Under the pieces are notes generated by a model that saw nothing but the letters and a program-made list of their open reading frames with translations, did no database searches and was not told the DNA's origin. Shown one piece after another: positions 6,935-13,946 of a DNA stretch of 14,378 nucleotides. The position numbers and the translations under genes are program-made. Every line of letters begins with the position of its first letter. Position 1 is the stretch's first letter. This DNA comes from Acidobacteriaceae bacterium (lineage in GTDB: Bacteria > Acidobacteriota > Terriglobia > Terriglobales > Acidobacteriaceae): NCBI GenBank assembly GCA_003164255.1, contig PLST01000543.1, forward strand, positions 6,383 through 20,760, written 5' to 3'.

Positions 6935-8677
6935 CACCGTCAGTTCTTCTTCCAGTTGCTGCTTCTGGTAGAGGCTGGCGTAGTATCCGTCGAGCGCAAG
7001 CAATTCTTCGTGCCTGCCCAGCTCCACAATTCTGCCGTGATCGAGCACGGCGATCTGGTCGGCATCGCGCACCGTGGACACGCGGTGCGAGATAAGCACC
7101 GTGGTCGAGTTTGCCGTGTACTTGCGCAGACCGCCAAGGATTCGCTCTTCGGTATAGGTGTCCACGCTGGCCAGCGCGTCGTCAAGGATGAGAATCGCCG
7201 GACGGCGCAGCAGCGCTCGGGCAATGGCCGAACGCTGTTTCTGCCCGCCTGAAAGCGTGACGCCGCGCTCGCCCACCATGGTTTGAAAACCCTGCGGAAA
7301 CTCTTCGAATTCCTGACGGATGTGCGCCACTTCGGCGGCCTCCAAAAGATCTTCAGCGCTGGCGTGTGGCGCACCGAAGGCCAGGTTCTCGCGAATCGTC
7401 TCGCTGAACAGGAAGGTTTCCTGACTGACCATGCCGATGTTCCGGCGCAGCACCGCCAGCGGATAATCGCGCACCGGCCTGCCGTCGATGAGGAGCGCGC
7501 CGTCGGGCGCCTCGTACATCCGCGAGATGAGGTGCACCAGTGTGGACTTGCCACAACCAGTAGGTCCGACAATAGCCAGGCTTGAGCCGGCTGGAATACG
7601 CAAGGAAATATCCTTGAGCACCGGCACATCGCCGTAGCTGAAGTTGAGGTTGCGGAACTCGATGTCTCCGCTGAGGACCGCATCGGCGGCAATAGAGGCA
7701 TCGGCCGCGCTGTCGTCGATGGCGGGCTCGGCCTTGAGCAGCTCGTCCACGCGCTTGACTGACGCGGTTCCTCGCTGAAAGATGTTGATCACCCATCCGA
7801 CGGCGATGATGGGCCAGATAAGCATGATCATGTAAGTGCTGAAGGCGACAAACTGACCCACGTCGATGCGATGCTCGATGACGAGGTGTCCGCCGACAAG
7901 CAGCGTGATGATCATCGATATGCCCAGGACGAACTCGAGCGTCGGCCACAGCATGCCCATCAGTTGCACGAGACGCAGAGCGCGGCCAATGTACTCGTGG
8001 TTGAGCCGCTCGAAGAGGCTGATCTCGGATTCCTCTCGCGCAAAGGCCCGCACCAGGCGCGCGCCCGAGTAGTTTTCCTGCGCCTGCGCCGAAATGTCAG
8101 AGAAGCTGGCCTGGATGCGCTCGAAGCGTGTGTGAATGCGGCTGCCGAAGTACTGCACCAGGATACTGGCCAGGGGCATGGGCGCCAGCGCCACGAGAGT
8201 GAGATAAGGGCTGATGCGCAACATGAAAAACAGCGCGAAAACGCTCAGGAAGATGGTGTTGGCGCTGTACATGAGTCCCGGGCCGAGCAACATGCGCACC
8301 GCATTCAGATCGTTGGTCATGCGGGCCATGATGTCGCCGGTTCGGTAGCGCCCGTAAAAACCTGAGTCCTGCTTCTCCAATTTCTTGAACAGGTCGTTAC
8401 GCAGGTCGAACTCGATGTCGCGGGAGATGCCGATGAGCACCCAGCGCTGGGTGTAGAGAAAAACGCCCTTCACCAGCGAGATGGCGACCAGGAGGCCCGC
8501 GTAGATGACCACCTGCTGGCGCGTAGTTCCCTGCTCGATACTGTTGATGGCCCTGCCGAGGACGCCCGGAAACTGCACCCAGATGGCGTTTGTGCAGACG
8601 CAGGAGAGCGTGCCCCAGAAGAATCCCCAGCGGTAGCGGCGCATGTAAACAAAGAGGGGCGCGAGGTCGCGAAGCAT
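6926..8677 (-). CDS. ABC exporter subunit, MdlA/TM287/BmrC-like
   Basis: A 583-residue ABC exporter half with a fused membrane domain and ATPase domain, of the multidrug or lipid-type exporters. Six membrane helices lie at about 16-36, 55-78, 132-152, 156-176, 243-263 and 276-298. The ATPase domain (about 337-570) has Walker A GPTGCGKST (371-379), Q-loop Gln419, signature LSGGQ (475-479), Walker B ILILDD (495-500) and His531. Position 500, normally the catalytic Glu, is Asp. That marks the degenerate subunit of heterodimers such as TM287/288, BmrC/BmrD and MdlA/MdlB. No partner gene is next to it. The SD before the ATG at 8677 is weak. It is divergent from tetR with a 24-bp palindrome in the 104-nt gap, so TetR control and export of a toxic compound are likely. 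The substrate is unknown. Confidence 0.92.
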   Translation of the reverse strand: MLRDLAPLFVYMRRYRWGFFWGTLSCVCTNAIWVQFPGVLGRAINSIEQGTTRQQVVIYAGLLVAISLVKGVFLYTQRWVLIGISRDIEFDLRNDLFKKLEKQDSGFYGRYRTGDIMARMTNDLNAVRMLLGPGLMYSANTIFLSVFALFFMLRISPYLTLVALAPMPLASILVQYFGSRIHTRFERIQASFSDISAQAQENYSGARLVRAFAREESEISLFERLNHEYIGRALRLVQLMGMLWPTLEFVLGISMIITLLVGGHLVIEHRIDVGQFVAFSTYMIMLIWPIIAVGWVINIFQRGTASVKRVDELLKAEPAIDDSAADASIAADAVLSGDIEFRNLNFSYGDVPVLKDISLRIPAGSSLAIVGPTGCGKSTLVHLISRMYEAPDGALLIDGRPVRDYPLAVLRRNIGMVSQETFLFSETIRENLAFGAPHASAEDLLEAAEVAHIRQEFEEFPQGFQTMVGERGVTLSGGQKQRSAIARALLRRPAILILDDALASVDTYTEERILGGLRKYTANSTTVLISHRVSTVRDADQIAVLDHGRIVELGRHEELLALDGYYASLYQKQQLEEELTVAG

Positions 8678-8746
8678 GAATCCATTGTACGGTGGGCTGA
8701 TCTTGGGAGGCGGCCACCGATCCGGGGAAGGGGGAGAAATGCGGGC

Positions 8747-8775
8747 TTCAATAGCACGACCGGTCGTGCTATTCT
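8747..8775 (+). promoter_or_regulatory. Candidate tetR promoter, leaderless
   Basis: TTCAAT (8747-8752), a 17-nt spacer and TATTCT (8770-8775) form a weak sigma-70-like promoter whose predicted start site is close to the tetR ATG at 8782. No Shine-Dalgarno is visible, which agrees with a leaderless mRNA. The palindrome at 8750-8773 fills the whole spacer, so a bound repressor would exclude RNA polymerase. Confidence 0.45.
8750..8773. promoter_or_regulatory. Perfect 24-bp palindrome, likely TetR operator
   Basis: AATAGCACGACC (8750-8761) is followed immediately by its exact reverse complement (8762-8773), with no spacer and no mismatch. It lies 8 nt before tetR and 76 nt before the divergent ABC gene. 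TetR dimers bind such inverted repeats, usually next to their own gene. Each end contributes TATT to a possible -10 element, TATTCT toward tetR and a weaker TATTGA toward the ABC gene, so one bound dimer could silence both. Confidence 0.85.
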
Positions 8776-8781
8776 TTATCT

Positions 8782-9393
8782 ATGGGACTTCAAGGCGCTG
8801 CCACCCGCGAACGAATCCTGCACGAAGGACTCGACCTTTTGACCGAAACCGGGCTGTCCGGCGTCACTCTCGGCGCGCTGGCGCAACATGCAGCCATGTC
8901 GAAGAGCGGCTTGTTCGCTCATTTCAGCTCAATAGAAGAAGTACAGATTGAGCTGCTCGACCACATGGCGGAGGTCTCCGCCGCAAAGGTTGTGCGGCCC
9001 GCGATGCTCGCCGCGGCTGGACTCCCGCGATTGAAGGCCCTGGTGAACAACTGGCTCGGCTGGACGACAAAAGCAGGACTGCGCGGCGGATGTCCGGTGG
9101 CAGCGGCGCTGTTTGAATTGGACGATGCGGAAGGCCCAGTGCGCGCCAAGGTATTAGCCATGGAGGCCTATTGGCGCGGCCTTCTAACTCAACTTACGCG
9201 CCAGGCTGTCGAGCTCGGCCACCTTCGCGCCGATTTAGATGCCTCGCAATTCGTGTGGGAGCTATGCGGGATCTACTTGAGTCACCACGTTTCGCGGAGG
9301 TTCCTGCGGGACCCGCGCTCCGAGAAACGTGCTCAAGCAGCTTTTGCCGCGATGCTCGACCGGTCTCGTTCAAGCGAGGAAGAGAACCGCTGA
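8782..9393 (+). CDS. TetR/AcrR family transcriptional regulator
   Basis: A 203-residue TetR-type repressor. The N-terminal DNA-binding domain covers about 8-55, with the helix-turn-helix at about 28-47 (TLGALAQHAAMSKSGLFAHF). The C-terminal part is an all-helical ligand and dimer domain with RGGCPVAAALFELDD (about 101-115) and YLSHHVSRRFLRDP (about 171-184), patterns common in one large TetR subgroup; the ligand cannot be read from sequence. The ATG at 8782 is the only usable start, because an in-frame stop (8752-8754) lies just upstream and the helix-turn-helix needs the full N-terminus. There is no Shine-Dalgarno. A 24-bp palindrome upstream suggests autoregulation and control of the divergent ABC exporter. 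A DUF6010 gene follows 44 nt downstream and is probably cotranscribed. Confidence 0.93.
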   Translation: MGLQGAATRERILHEGLDLLTETGLSGVTLGALAQHAAMSKSGLFAHFSSIEEVQIELLDHMAEVSAAKVVRPAMLAAAGLPRLKALVNNWLGWTTKAGLRGGCPVAAALFELDDAEGPVRAKVLAMEAYWRGLLTQLTRQAVELGHLRADLDASQFVWELCGIYLSHHVSRRFLRDPRSEKRAQAAFAAMLDRSRSSEEENR

Positions 9394-9422
9394 GCTCCGT
9401 TTCGCGCTTGATGAAACCCAAT

Positions 9423-9427
9423 GGAGG
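9423..9427 (+). promoter_or_regulatory. Ribosome binding site that sets the DUF6010 start
   Basis: GGAGG lies 10 nt before the ATG at 9438. The in-frame upstream ATG at 9411 has no such sequence, and longer versions of the frame run back into tetR. This supports starting the protein at 9438. Confidence 0.6.
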
Positions 9428-9437
9428 GCTTGCGGAC

Positions 9438-9866
9438 ATGCACGCAGAAGTTCCACTGACTTTTCTACAGATCGTCGCACCGCTGATGGTTGCGCTTGGG
9501 TTTATTTCCGCGTGTTCGCTTCTTAAAGAACCGGGCCGGCGGAATTTCAGCGCGATCATGATCGCCGGGGCTGGAGCCGCCTACTTGAATGGCGGCCTGG
9601 GAGCGTGGGAGTTTGCGTTCTGTGCGCTTGTGACCTTCATTGCCTACCAGGGCATCAAGGACTACCGCTTCATCGCCGTCGGCTGGTTACTTCATTCGAT
9701 CTGGGATGTTGCGCATCATTTCTACGGGACGCCCATCGTGCCATTTGTTCCAACTTCTTCGGCCGGATGCGCGATTTGCGACTTGGGGCTGGCTGCCTGG
9801 TATTTCTATGGAGCACCTTCAATTTTCACGTGGATTGGTAAGCCTCGACTCGAAACACGCAGCTGA
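9438..9866 (+). CDS. DUF6010 family small membrane protein
   Basis: A 142-residue membrane protein that I recognise as DUF6010, a family without a known function. Hydrophobic segments lie at about 8-28, 37-53, 57-72, 77-92 and 115-128. Features that look conserved are KEPGRRNF (30-37), AGAGAAYLNGGLG (43-55), HSIWDVAHHFYG (86-97) with three His and one Asp, and a CAIC pair (111-114). The His/Asp cluster and the Cys pair could bind a metal or a haem, but that is speculation. The start at 9438 was chosen for its GGAGG and because the family begins close to that Met. It follows tetR by 44 nt, so it may be part of the same response, and it converges on lptFG with only 6 nt between the stop codons. 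Confidence 0.82.
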   Translation: MHAEVPLTFLQIVAPLMVALGFISACSLLKEPGRRNFSAIMIAGAGAAYLNGGLGAWEFAFCALVTFIAYQGIKDYRFIAVGWLLHSIWDVAHHFYGTPIVPFVPTSSAGCAICDLGLAAWYFYGAPSIFTWIGKPRLETRS

Positions 9867-9872
9867 GCGGAC

Positions 9873-12251
9873 TTAGGTCGGGGTCCGCAAGAGCAGATAT
9901 CCGCCCACCAGCGCGAACAAAATGTCGGACGACCAGGCCGCCAACGCGGCGGGCAGATAATTCACGTTGCCCATGGCCTCGAATGTACCGTTGACGACAA
10001 AGTAGGCCAGGGCCACCCCAATGGCTACCGCAATGGCAGTGAGCGAGCCGCGCCGTCCCATGGAGAGCGCAAAGGGAATGGCGAGCACCGCCATGACGAC
10101 GGCAATGAGCGGATAAGCGACCTTGTGCCAGAGGGCGACGCGCAGGCGCATGGTGTCAAATCCGCTCTGGCGCAAATCGCGAATGTAGCCGTCGAGCTGG
10201 CCGAAGTTCATCTCCTGCGACTGCAGATTTTCCTTTGTAAAGTAGCCTGGGTCTTCGTGAATCTCGGAGAATTCCGTCTGTCTGAACTCGCGATAGGAGG
10301 TGGGCTCGGGCCCGGTCATGTCGCGCACCCAGCCATCTTCAAAGCGCCAGGAGTCCTTGTCATGATCGCGAAACACGCGCGCCGCAAAAATCCGCCGCGT
10401 GAGCGAAAACGTGGACGGATCAAACTCGAACACGGAAAGGTTGGCAAACTCCTTGCGGTCCGGATCAAAAAACTCGTAGTAAAAAATCCGTCCCGGTTCG
10501 CCTGCGTGGGGCTGGCCGAAGATCCAGTTGTGCTCAGGATGGAGAACGGTTTGCGCGGGGCGGCCCTTGATGATGTTGCGCAAGGCCTCTTGCCGGCGGT
10601 TGGCCTGCGGCAGATAGTACTGGTCAAACAGGAACAGGCATACCGACAGCACCGCGGCGATGGAGACGATGGGAACCACGAGACGGTAAAGGCTGATGCC
10701 GGTGGCCTTCATGGCGATGATTTCGCTGTTGCGGTTAAGTACGCCGAAGGTGACAAGCGTGGCAATGAGCACGGCCAGCGGCGCGATCTGGTAGAGCATG
10801 TCCGGGGTGAGGTTAACCAGGTAAGCGCCGACCGTAGTGAGCGGAACGTGATTGCGGATGATGTCGCCCACAAGGTCAAAGAAGGTGAACACCAGCATGA
10901 GCAGCACAAAGCCCGCAAGCACCAGCAGGAACATATTGAGGAATTCGCGCACGACATACTCGTCAAGGATGCGCGGAAAGGCGTTGCGCGACTTGGCGCG
11001 CTGCGAGCGCGGCCGCAGTTTTTCGAGAAGGCCCGTGAGCGAGAATCCTCTGCGCCCAGTACCCTCAGCCTTGGGCAAGCGCGCGGCCCATGCCGTGATG
11101 GCCGCCAACACGCGCCCGCCGCTGGCCATTTGCCACAGAAGAAAAATGCCCACGGCGGCAAATATCAGATTGGCCGACCACACCGCAAAAAACGCCGGCA
11201 CCTTATTCTGCCGCCCCAGCGCCGTGCCGGTGGAGGAAAGAAAGTAGTAGAGAAACACCAGCAGAATGGTGTAGACAAAGCCGGAGCTCTTGCCACCGCG
11301 ACGCGAGGCGACGCCCAGCGGAACGCCCACCATCATCAACACCATGCATGCCACCGGAAAAGCGAACCGGTTGTTCAACTCGATGAGATAGGGCTTGGGA
11401 TCGGGCCCATGAACGCGCTCGATCAAGGTGCGCATGGGCAGCGCATAGATCGCGGTATCTCTTCGCCCCAGGTGCACATCGCTTTGCGGGCTCAACTCCA
11501 GCGGGCGATCGGTGGTGGCGAAGGCGGTGATGGTGTATTGATCGGGCTGGTCGTCCACTGTGTCGTGCTGCGCACCGTTACGCAGCCGCATCAGCAGCAC
11601 CTGTGTGGAATCGCTGACCACGGTTGCCGAGGTTGCCGTGGTAATGCGCGGAGCCGTCGGATCCGTCACATCGGCCATGAATACCTGGTCCCAGTTGGAC
11701 GCGCCGGTGCCCGACCGTACGTTCTGCACGTAGAGCACAAAGTTTTTGAAGTCTTCGTAAAATACACGCGGCTGAATCTGGTAGGAGGCCTGCGAAGTTT
11801 CCAGCGCCTGCTGCAGGTCGAGGATGGCCTGGTTGGCGCGCGGCGCAAGATAGAGGGAATTGGCCAGTCCCAGCAGCGTGCCGCCAATGGCCACAATCGA
11901 CGAAACGCGTACAAAGTAGCCGATGCCCAGACCCGAGGCGCGCATCGCAATGATTTCGCTGTCGGCGGCCAGCCGGCTCAATCCCAGCAGCACGCCCACC
12001 AGGACCGACATGGGAATGGTTACCCTGAAAAGGATGGGCAGGGTGAAGAGAAAAATCTCCGCGGCATTGGAAAAAGTGGCGCTGTTGCGCACCACCATCT
12101 CAAGCATGTTGGGCAGGTAGGGCATGAAGAGGATGAAGGTGAACAGCGCGCACCCGATGAGCGTGTGGGAGAGGATTTCACCGAGAATGTAGCGGGTAAG
12201 GATGCGCACAGACAGGCTCTGAGACCAGTTTACCGTGACTGCTTGAAGCAT
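9873..12251 (-). CDS. Fused LptF-LptG lipopolysaccharide export permease
   Basis: A single 792-residue chain containing both permeases of the LptB2FG complex, which extracts lipopolysaccharide from the inner membrane. The N-terminal half (about 12-385) is LptF-like and the C-terminal half (about 425-792) is LptG-like, joined by a basic linker (about 386-424). Each half has three membrane helices, a periplasmic beta-jellyroll (about 150-290 and 555-690) and three more helices. The LptB-contacting coupling helix appears twice, as SEIIAMRASGLGI (98-110) and NSEIIAMKATGIS (508-520). The start is uncertain: no clear Shine-Dalgarno is visible. I chose ATG 12251; GTG 12284 would overlap the kelch gene, and GTG 12209 (MRILTRYIL) resembles classical LptF starts. 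It lies 14 nt after the kelch gene, so cotranscription is likely. lptB is not in the window. Confidence 0.93.
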   Translation of the reverse strand: MLQAVTVNWSQSLSVRILTRYILGEILSHTLIGCALFTFILFMPYLPNMLEMVVRNSATFSNAAEIFLFTLPILFRVTIPMSVLVGVLLGLSRLAADSEIIAMRASGLGIGYFVRVSSIVAIGGTLLGLANSLYLAPRANQAILDLQQALETSQASYQIQPRVFYEDFKNFVLYVQNVRSGTGASNWDQVFMADVTDPTAPRITTATSATVVSDSTQVLLMRLRNGAQHDTVDDQPDQYTITAFATTDRPLELSPQSDVHLGRRDTAIYALPMRTLIERVHGPDPKPYLIELNNRFAFPVACMVLMMVGVPLGVASRRGGKSSGFVYTILLVFLYYFLSSTGTALGRQNKVPAFFAVWSANLIFAAVGIFLLWQMASGGRVLAAITAWAARLPKAEGTGRRGFSLTGLLEKLRPRSQRAKSRNAFPRILDEYVVREFLNMFLLVLAGFVLLMLVFTFFDLVGDIIRNHVPLTTVGAYLVNLTPDMLYQIAPLAVLIATLVTFGVLNRNSEIIAMKATGISLYRLVVPIVSIAAVLSVCLFLFDQYYLPQANRRQEALRNIIKGRPAQTVLHPEHNWIFGQPHAGEPGRIFYYEFFDPDRKEFANLSVFEFDPSTFSLTRRIFAARVFRDHDKDSWRFEDGWVRDMTGPEPTSYREFRQTEFSEIHEDPGYFTKENLQSQEMNFGQLDGYIRDLRQSGFDTMRLRVALWHKVAYPLIAVVMAVLAIPFALSMGRRGSLTAIAVAIGVALAYFVVNGTFEAMGNVNYLPAALAAWSSDILFALVGGYLLLRTPT

Positions 12252-12265
12252 TTGGAGAATTCTGA

Positions 12266-13789
12266 CTACGGGGTATAGCTCCACAAGTCATTAAGTTGTC
12301 CCCAGGCACCTGTCGAATCGTGGCCGGAACCTCCGAAGAGCCAAAGACTGCCGCTTGGGTCAATCCAGGAGACCGCTCCGGCGCGTCCTCCGGGTGCATT
12401 GGAGGCAGCGGCGGTTCCTTGCGTCCCGTAGGTACCTGATGGCCCACCTGTCCCGCCTTGTGCAGGGCCGACGGAGTTGCTCCCGCCACGCCATGTCCAA
12501 GTCTTATTTTTCGCACTGAATTCCCAAAGATCGTTCAGAGAACCGGCGGTCCCGCTGCCATCGCAACCCAGTCCGCCAAAGAGCCATAGATTGCCGCTGG
12601 GGTCAGTCCACGAAACTGCTGCATTGCGTCCGCCAGGAACATTGGTTGCAGCGGCTGTTCCCTCAGTGCCATAAACTCCTGGCACACAGAATGCCGACGG
12701 TGCCACACCGGTAACTGCGCTGCTCCCGCTGATCCATGTCCACTGCTGAGTCGATGGGTTAAACGCCCACAGGTCGTTCAGATCGTTTTCCGATCCTGAC
12801 GAATCGTATCCAAGTCCGCCAAAGAGCCATAGATTGCCGCTGCCATCAGTCCAGGAGACGGCAATGGAGCGCGAACCAGGAACATTTCCGCTGGCGGCGA
12901 CGCCGAGGGTACCGTAAACGCCCGGGGCGTTCAGTGCGCTGCCCCCACTGACCCAAGTCCATTGTTTGCTGGCAGGACTGAATTCCCATAGATCGTTAAG
13001 GCTGCCGAAGTTGCCAGTTGAGTCGAACCCAGCTCCACCCAATAACCAGAAATTACCACTGTGGTCCGTCCAGGATACCGCCTGACTTCTGGCGCCCGGA
13101 ACATTGGCCGCCGCTGCCACTCCGAGGGTTCCATAGACGCTCTTACCATTTACGGCATTGCTTCCGCTGATCCACGTCCATTGTTTGGTGGACGGATTGA
13201 ATTCCCAAAGATCATTCAGGAGATTGTCGGCTCCGGCGGAGTCGAAACCATCACCGCCGAACAGCCAAAGATTGCCCGTCGAGTCAATCCATGAAGCGGA
13301 TCCTTCGCGGCCGCCTGGCACATTGGTTGAAGCTGCTGTCCCTTCTGTTCCGTAGATTCCCAATTGATTGCCGGGTACTGCGCTGCTGCCACTGACCCAT
13401 GTCCATTCTTTCGATGCCGGGTTGAACTCCCACAGGTCGTTGTATGGCCCATTCTTCCCGAGTGGATCGAATCCGCCGCCGCCGAACAGCCAGAGGTTGC
13501 CGCTGTTATCGATCCACGAAGTCGCGTACAGCCGGCCTCCCGGCAAGTTCGTCGCGGACGCAACACCCTTTGTTCCGTATGTGCCGTACAAACTCGATGA
13601 GGAGCCGGCCTGGTTGCTGCCACCGACCCAAGTCCACTCACCGGCATTTGATGGCGGTGGTGTTCCGCCTCCGGAACTTCCACCGCTCGCATTGCTTCCG
13701 CCGCACCCGATGGCGAGGAAAACAAGAAAACTCAAAAGTACGCCTGGAACAACGCGTACAAAGCCTTTAATTCTGCCTGACAGACTCAT
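12266..13789 (-). CDS. Kelch-repeat six-bladed propeller lipoprotein
   Basis: A 507-residue secreted protein, probably a lipoprotein. The N-terminus has a basic start, a hydrophobic helix (about 13-28) and a lipobox-like LAIGC with Cys29 as the likely lipidated residue; Ala at -3 makes the lipobox slightly atypical. A Gly/Ser/Pro-rich tether (30-49) follows. Six kelch-type repeats of 73-81 residues then fill the rest, each with WTW (starting at 52, 129, 204, 277, 350 and 431), YGT.G.A, N.PG.R, a W(I/T)D..G..W..GG strand and NDLW. The final NDLWSYTP can complete the blade begun by GEWTW, closing a six-bladed beta-propeller. Similar proteins are frequent in Acidobacteriota. Its ligand is unknown. 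AAGG lies 8 nt before the ATG. lptFG follows after 14 nt. Confidence 0.88.
   Translation of the reverse strand: MSLSGRIKGFVRVVPGVLLSFLVFLAIGCGGSNASGGSSGGGTPPPSNAGEWTWVGGSNQAGSSSSLYGTYGTKGVASATNLPGGRLYATSWIDNSGNLWLFGGGGFDPLGKNGPYNDLWEFNPASKEWTWVSGSSAVPGNQLGIYGTEGTAASTNVPGGREGSASWIDSTGNLWLFGGDGFDSAGADNLLNDLWEFNPSTKQWTWISGSNAVNGKSVYGTLGVAAAANVPGARSQAVSWTDHSGNFWLLGGAGFDSTGNFGSLNDLWEFSPASKQWTWVSGGSALNAPGVYGTLGVAASGNVPGSRSIAVSWTDGSGNLWLFGGLGYDSSGSENDLNDLWAFNPSTQQWTWISGSSAVTGVAPSAFCVPGVYGTEGTAAATNVPGGRNAAVSWTDPSGNLWLFGGLGCDGSGTAGSLNDLWEFSAKNKTWTWRGGSNSVGPAQGGTGGPSGTYGTQGTAAASNAPGGRAGAVSWIDPSGSLWLFGGSGHDSTGAWGQLNDLWSYTP
12269..13639 (-). repeat. Six tandem kelch-repeat units
   Basis: Six in-frame units of about 220-245 bp make up almost the whole mature kelch protein. 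Similarity is also visible in the DNA: the segment coding for the GNLWLFGGLG strand is an exact 30-bp direct repeat at 12570-12599 and 12813-12842, 243 bp apart, which is exactly 81 codons. Recombination between these copies would remove or add one blade without breaking the frame. Confidence 0.85.
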
Positions 13790-13837
13790 AGCGATGCCTT
13801 CACGTTTAACCAGCTGTTCTTTTGCTTTTGGGAAATC

Positions 13838-13867
13838 ATCTTATGCCCGGGCCCTCGGCGGTTGCAA
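13838..13867 (-). promoter_or_regulatory. Possible sigma-70 promoter for the kelch-lptFG pair
   Basis: On the minus strand TTGCAA (13862-13867), an 18-nt spacer and TAAGAT (13838-13843) match 4 of 6 at each element. The predicted start near 13831 gives a leader of about 40 nt. It lies in the 157-nt gap after the ATPase gene, where a promoter would be needed if the kelch gene is transcribed independently. Confidence 0.33.
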
Positions 13868-13946
13868 ATTGGACTGGCTTCACAAGAGGTGATGCCGGGC
13901 GATTTGCGAGAACCGTGCTTCCAATCCTGGGTCCGTGGCAATCAAA

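Noticed and set aside
9171..9437. Longer N-terminus for the DUF6010 protein starting inside tetR
   Set aside because: It would overlap tetR by more than 200 nt, has Arg/Pro-rich low-quality sequence and no ribosome binding site. The ATG at 9438 has GGAGG at proper distance and matches where the family begins.
10125..12278. A 717-codon open frame on the plus strand antisense to lptFG
   Set aside because: It mirrors the high-GC, membrane-rich lptFG frame. Its product is rich in His, Gln, Lys and Glu without domains or membrane helices, as expected from reading Leu/Val/Ala-rich codons backwards, while the minus strand encodes a recognisable LptF-LptG.
12252..12284. GTG start for lptFG at 12284
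   Set aside because: It would overlap the end of the kelch gene by 19 nt and has no Shine-Dalgarno. It cannot be excluded because the ATG at 12251 also lacks one.
13790..13946. Terminator search after the copper ATPase gene
   Set aside because: The only notable inverted repeat (ATTGGA with TCCAAT) has 6-bp arms separated by about 45 nt and no T tract, so I do not call a terminator.
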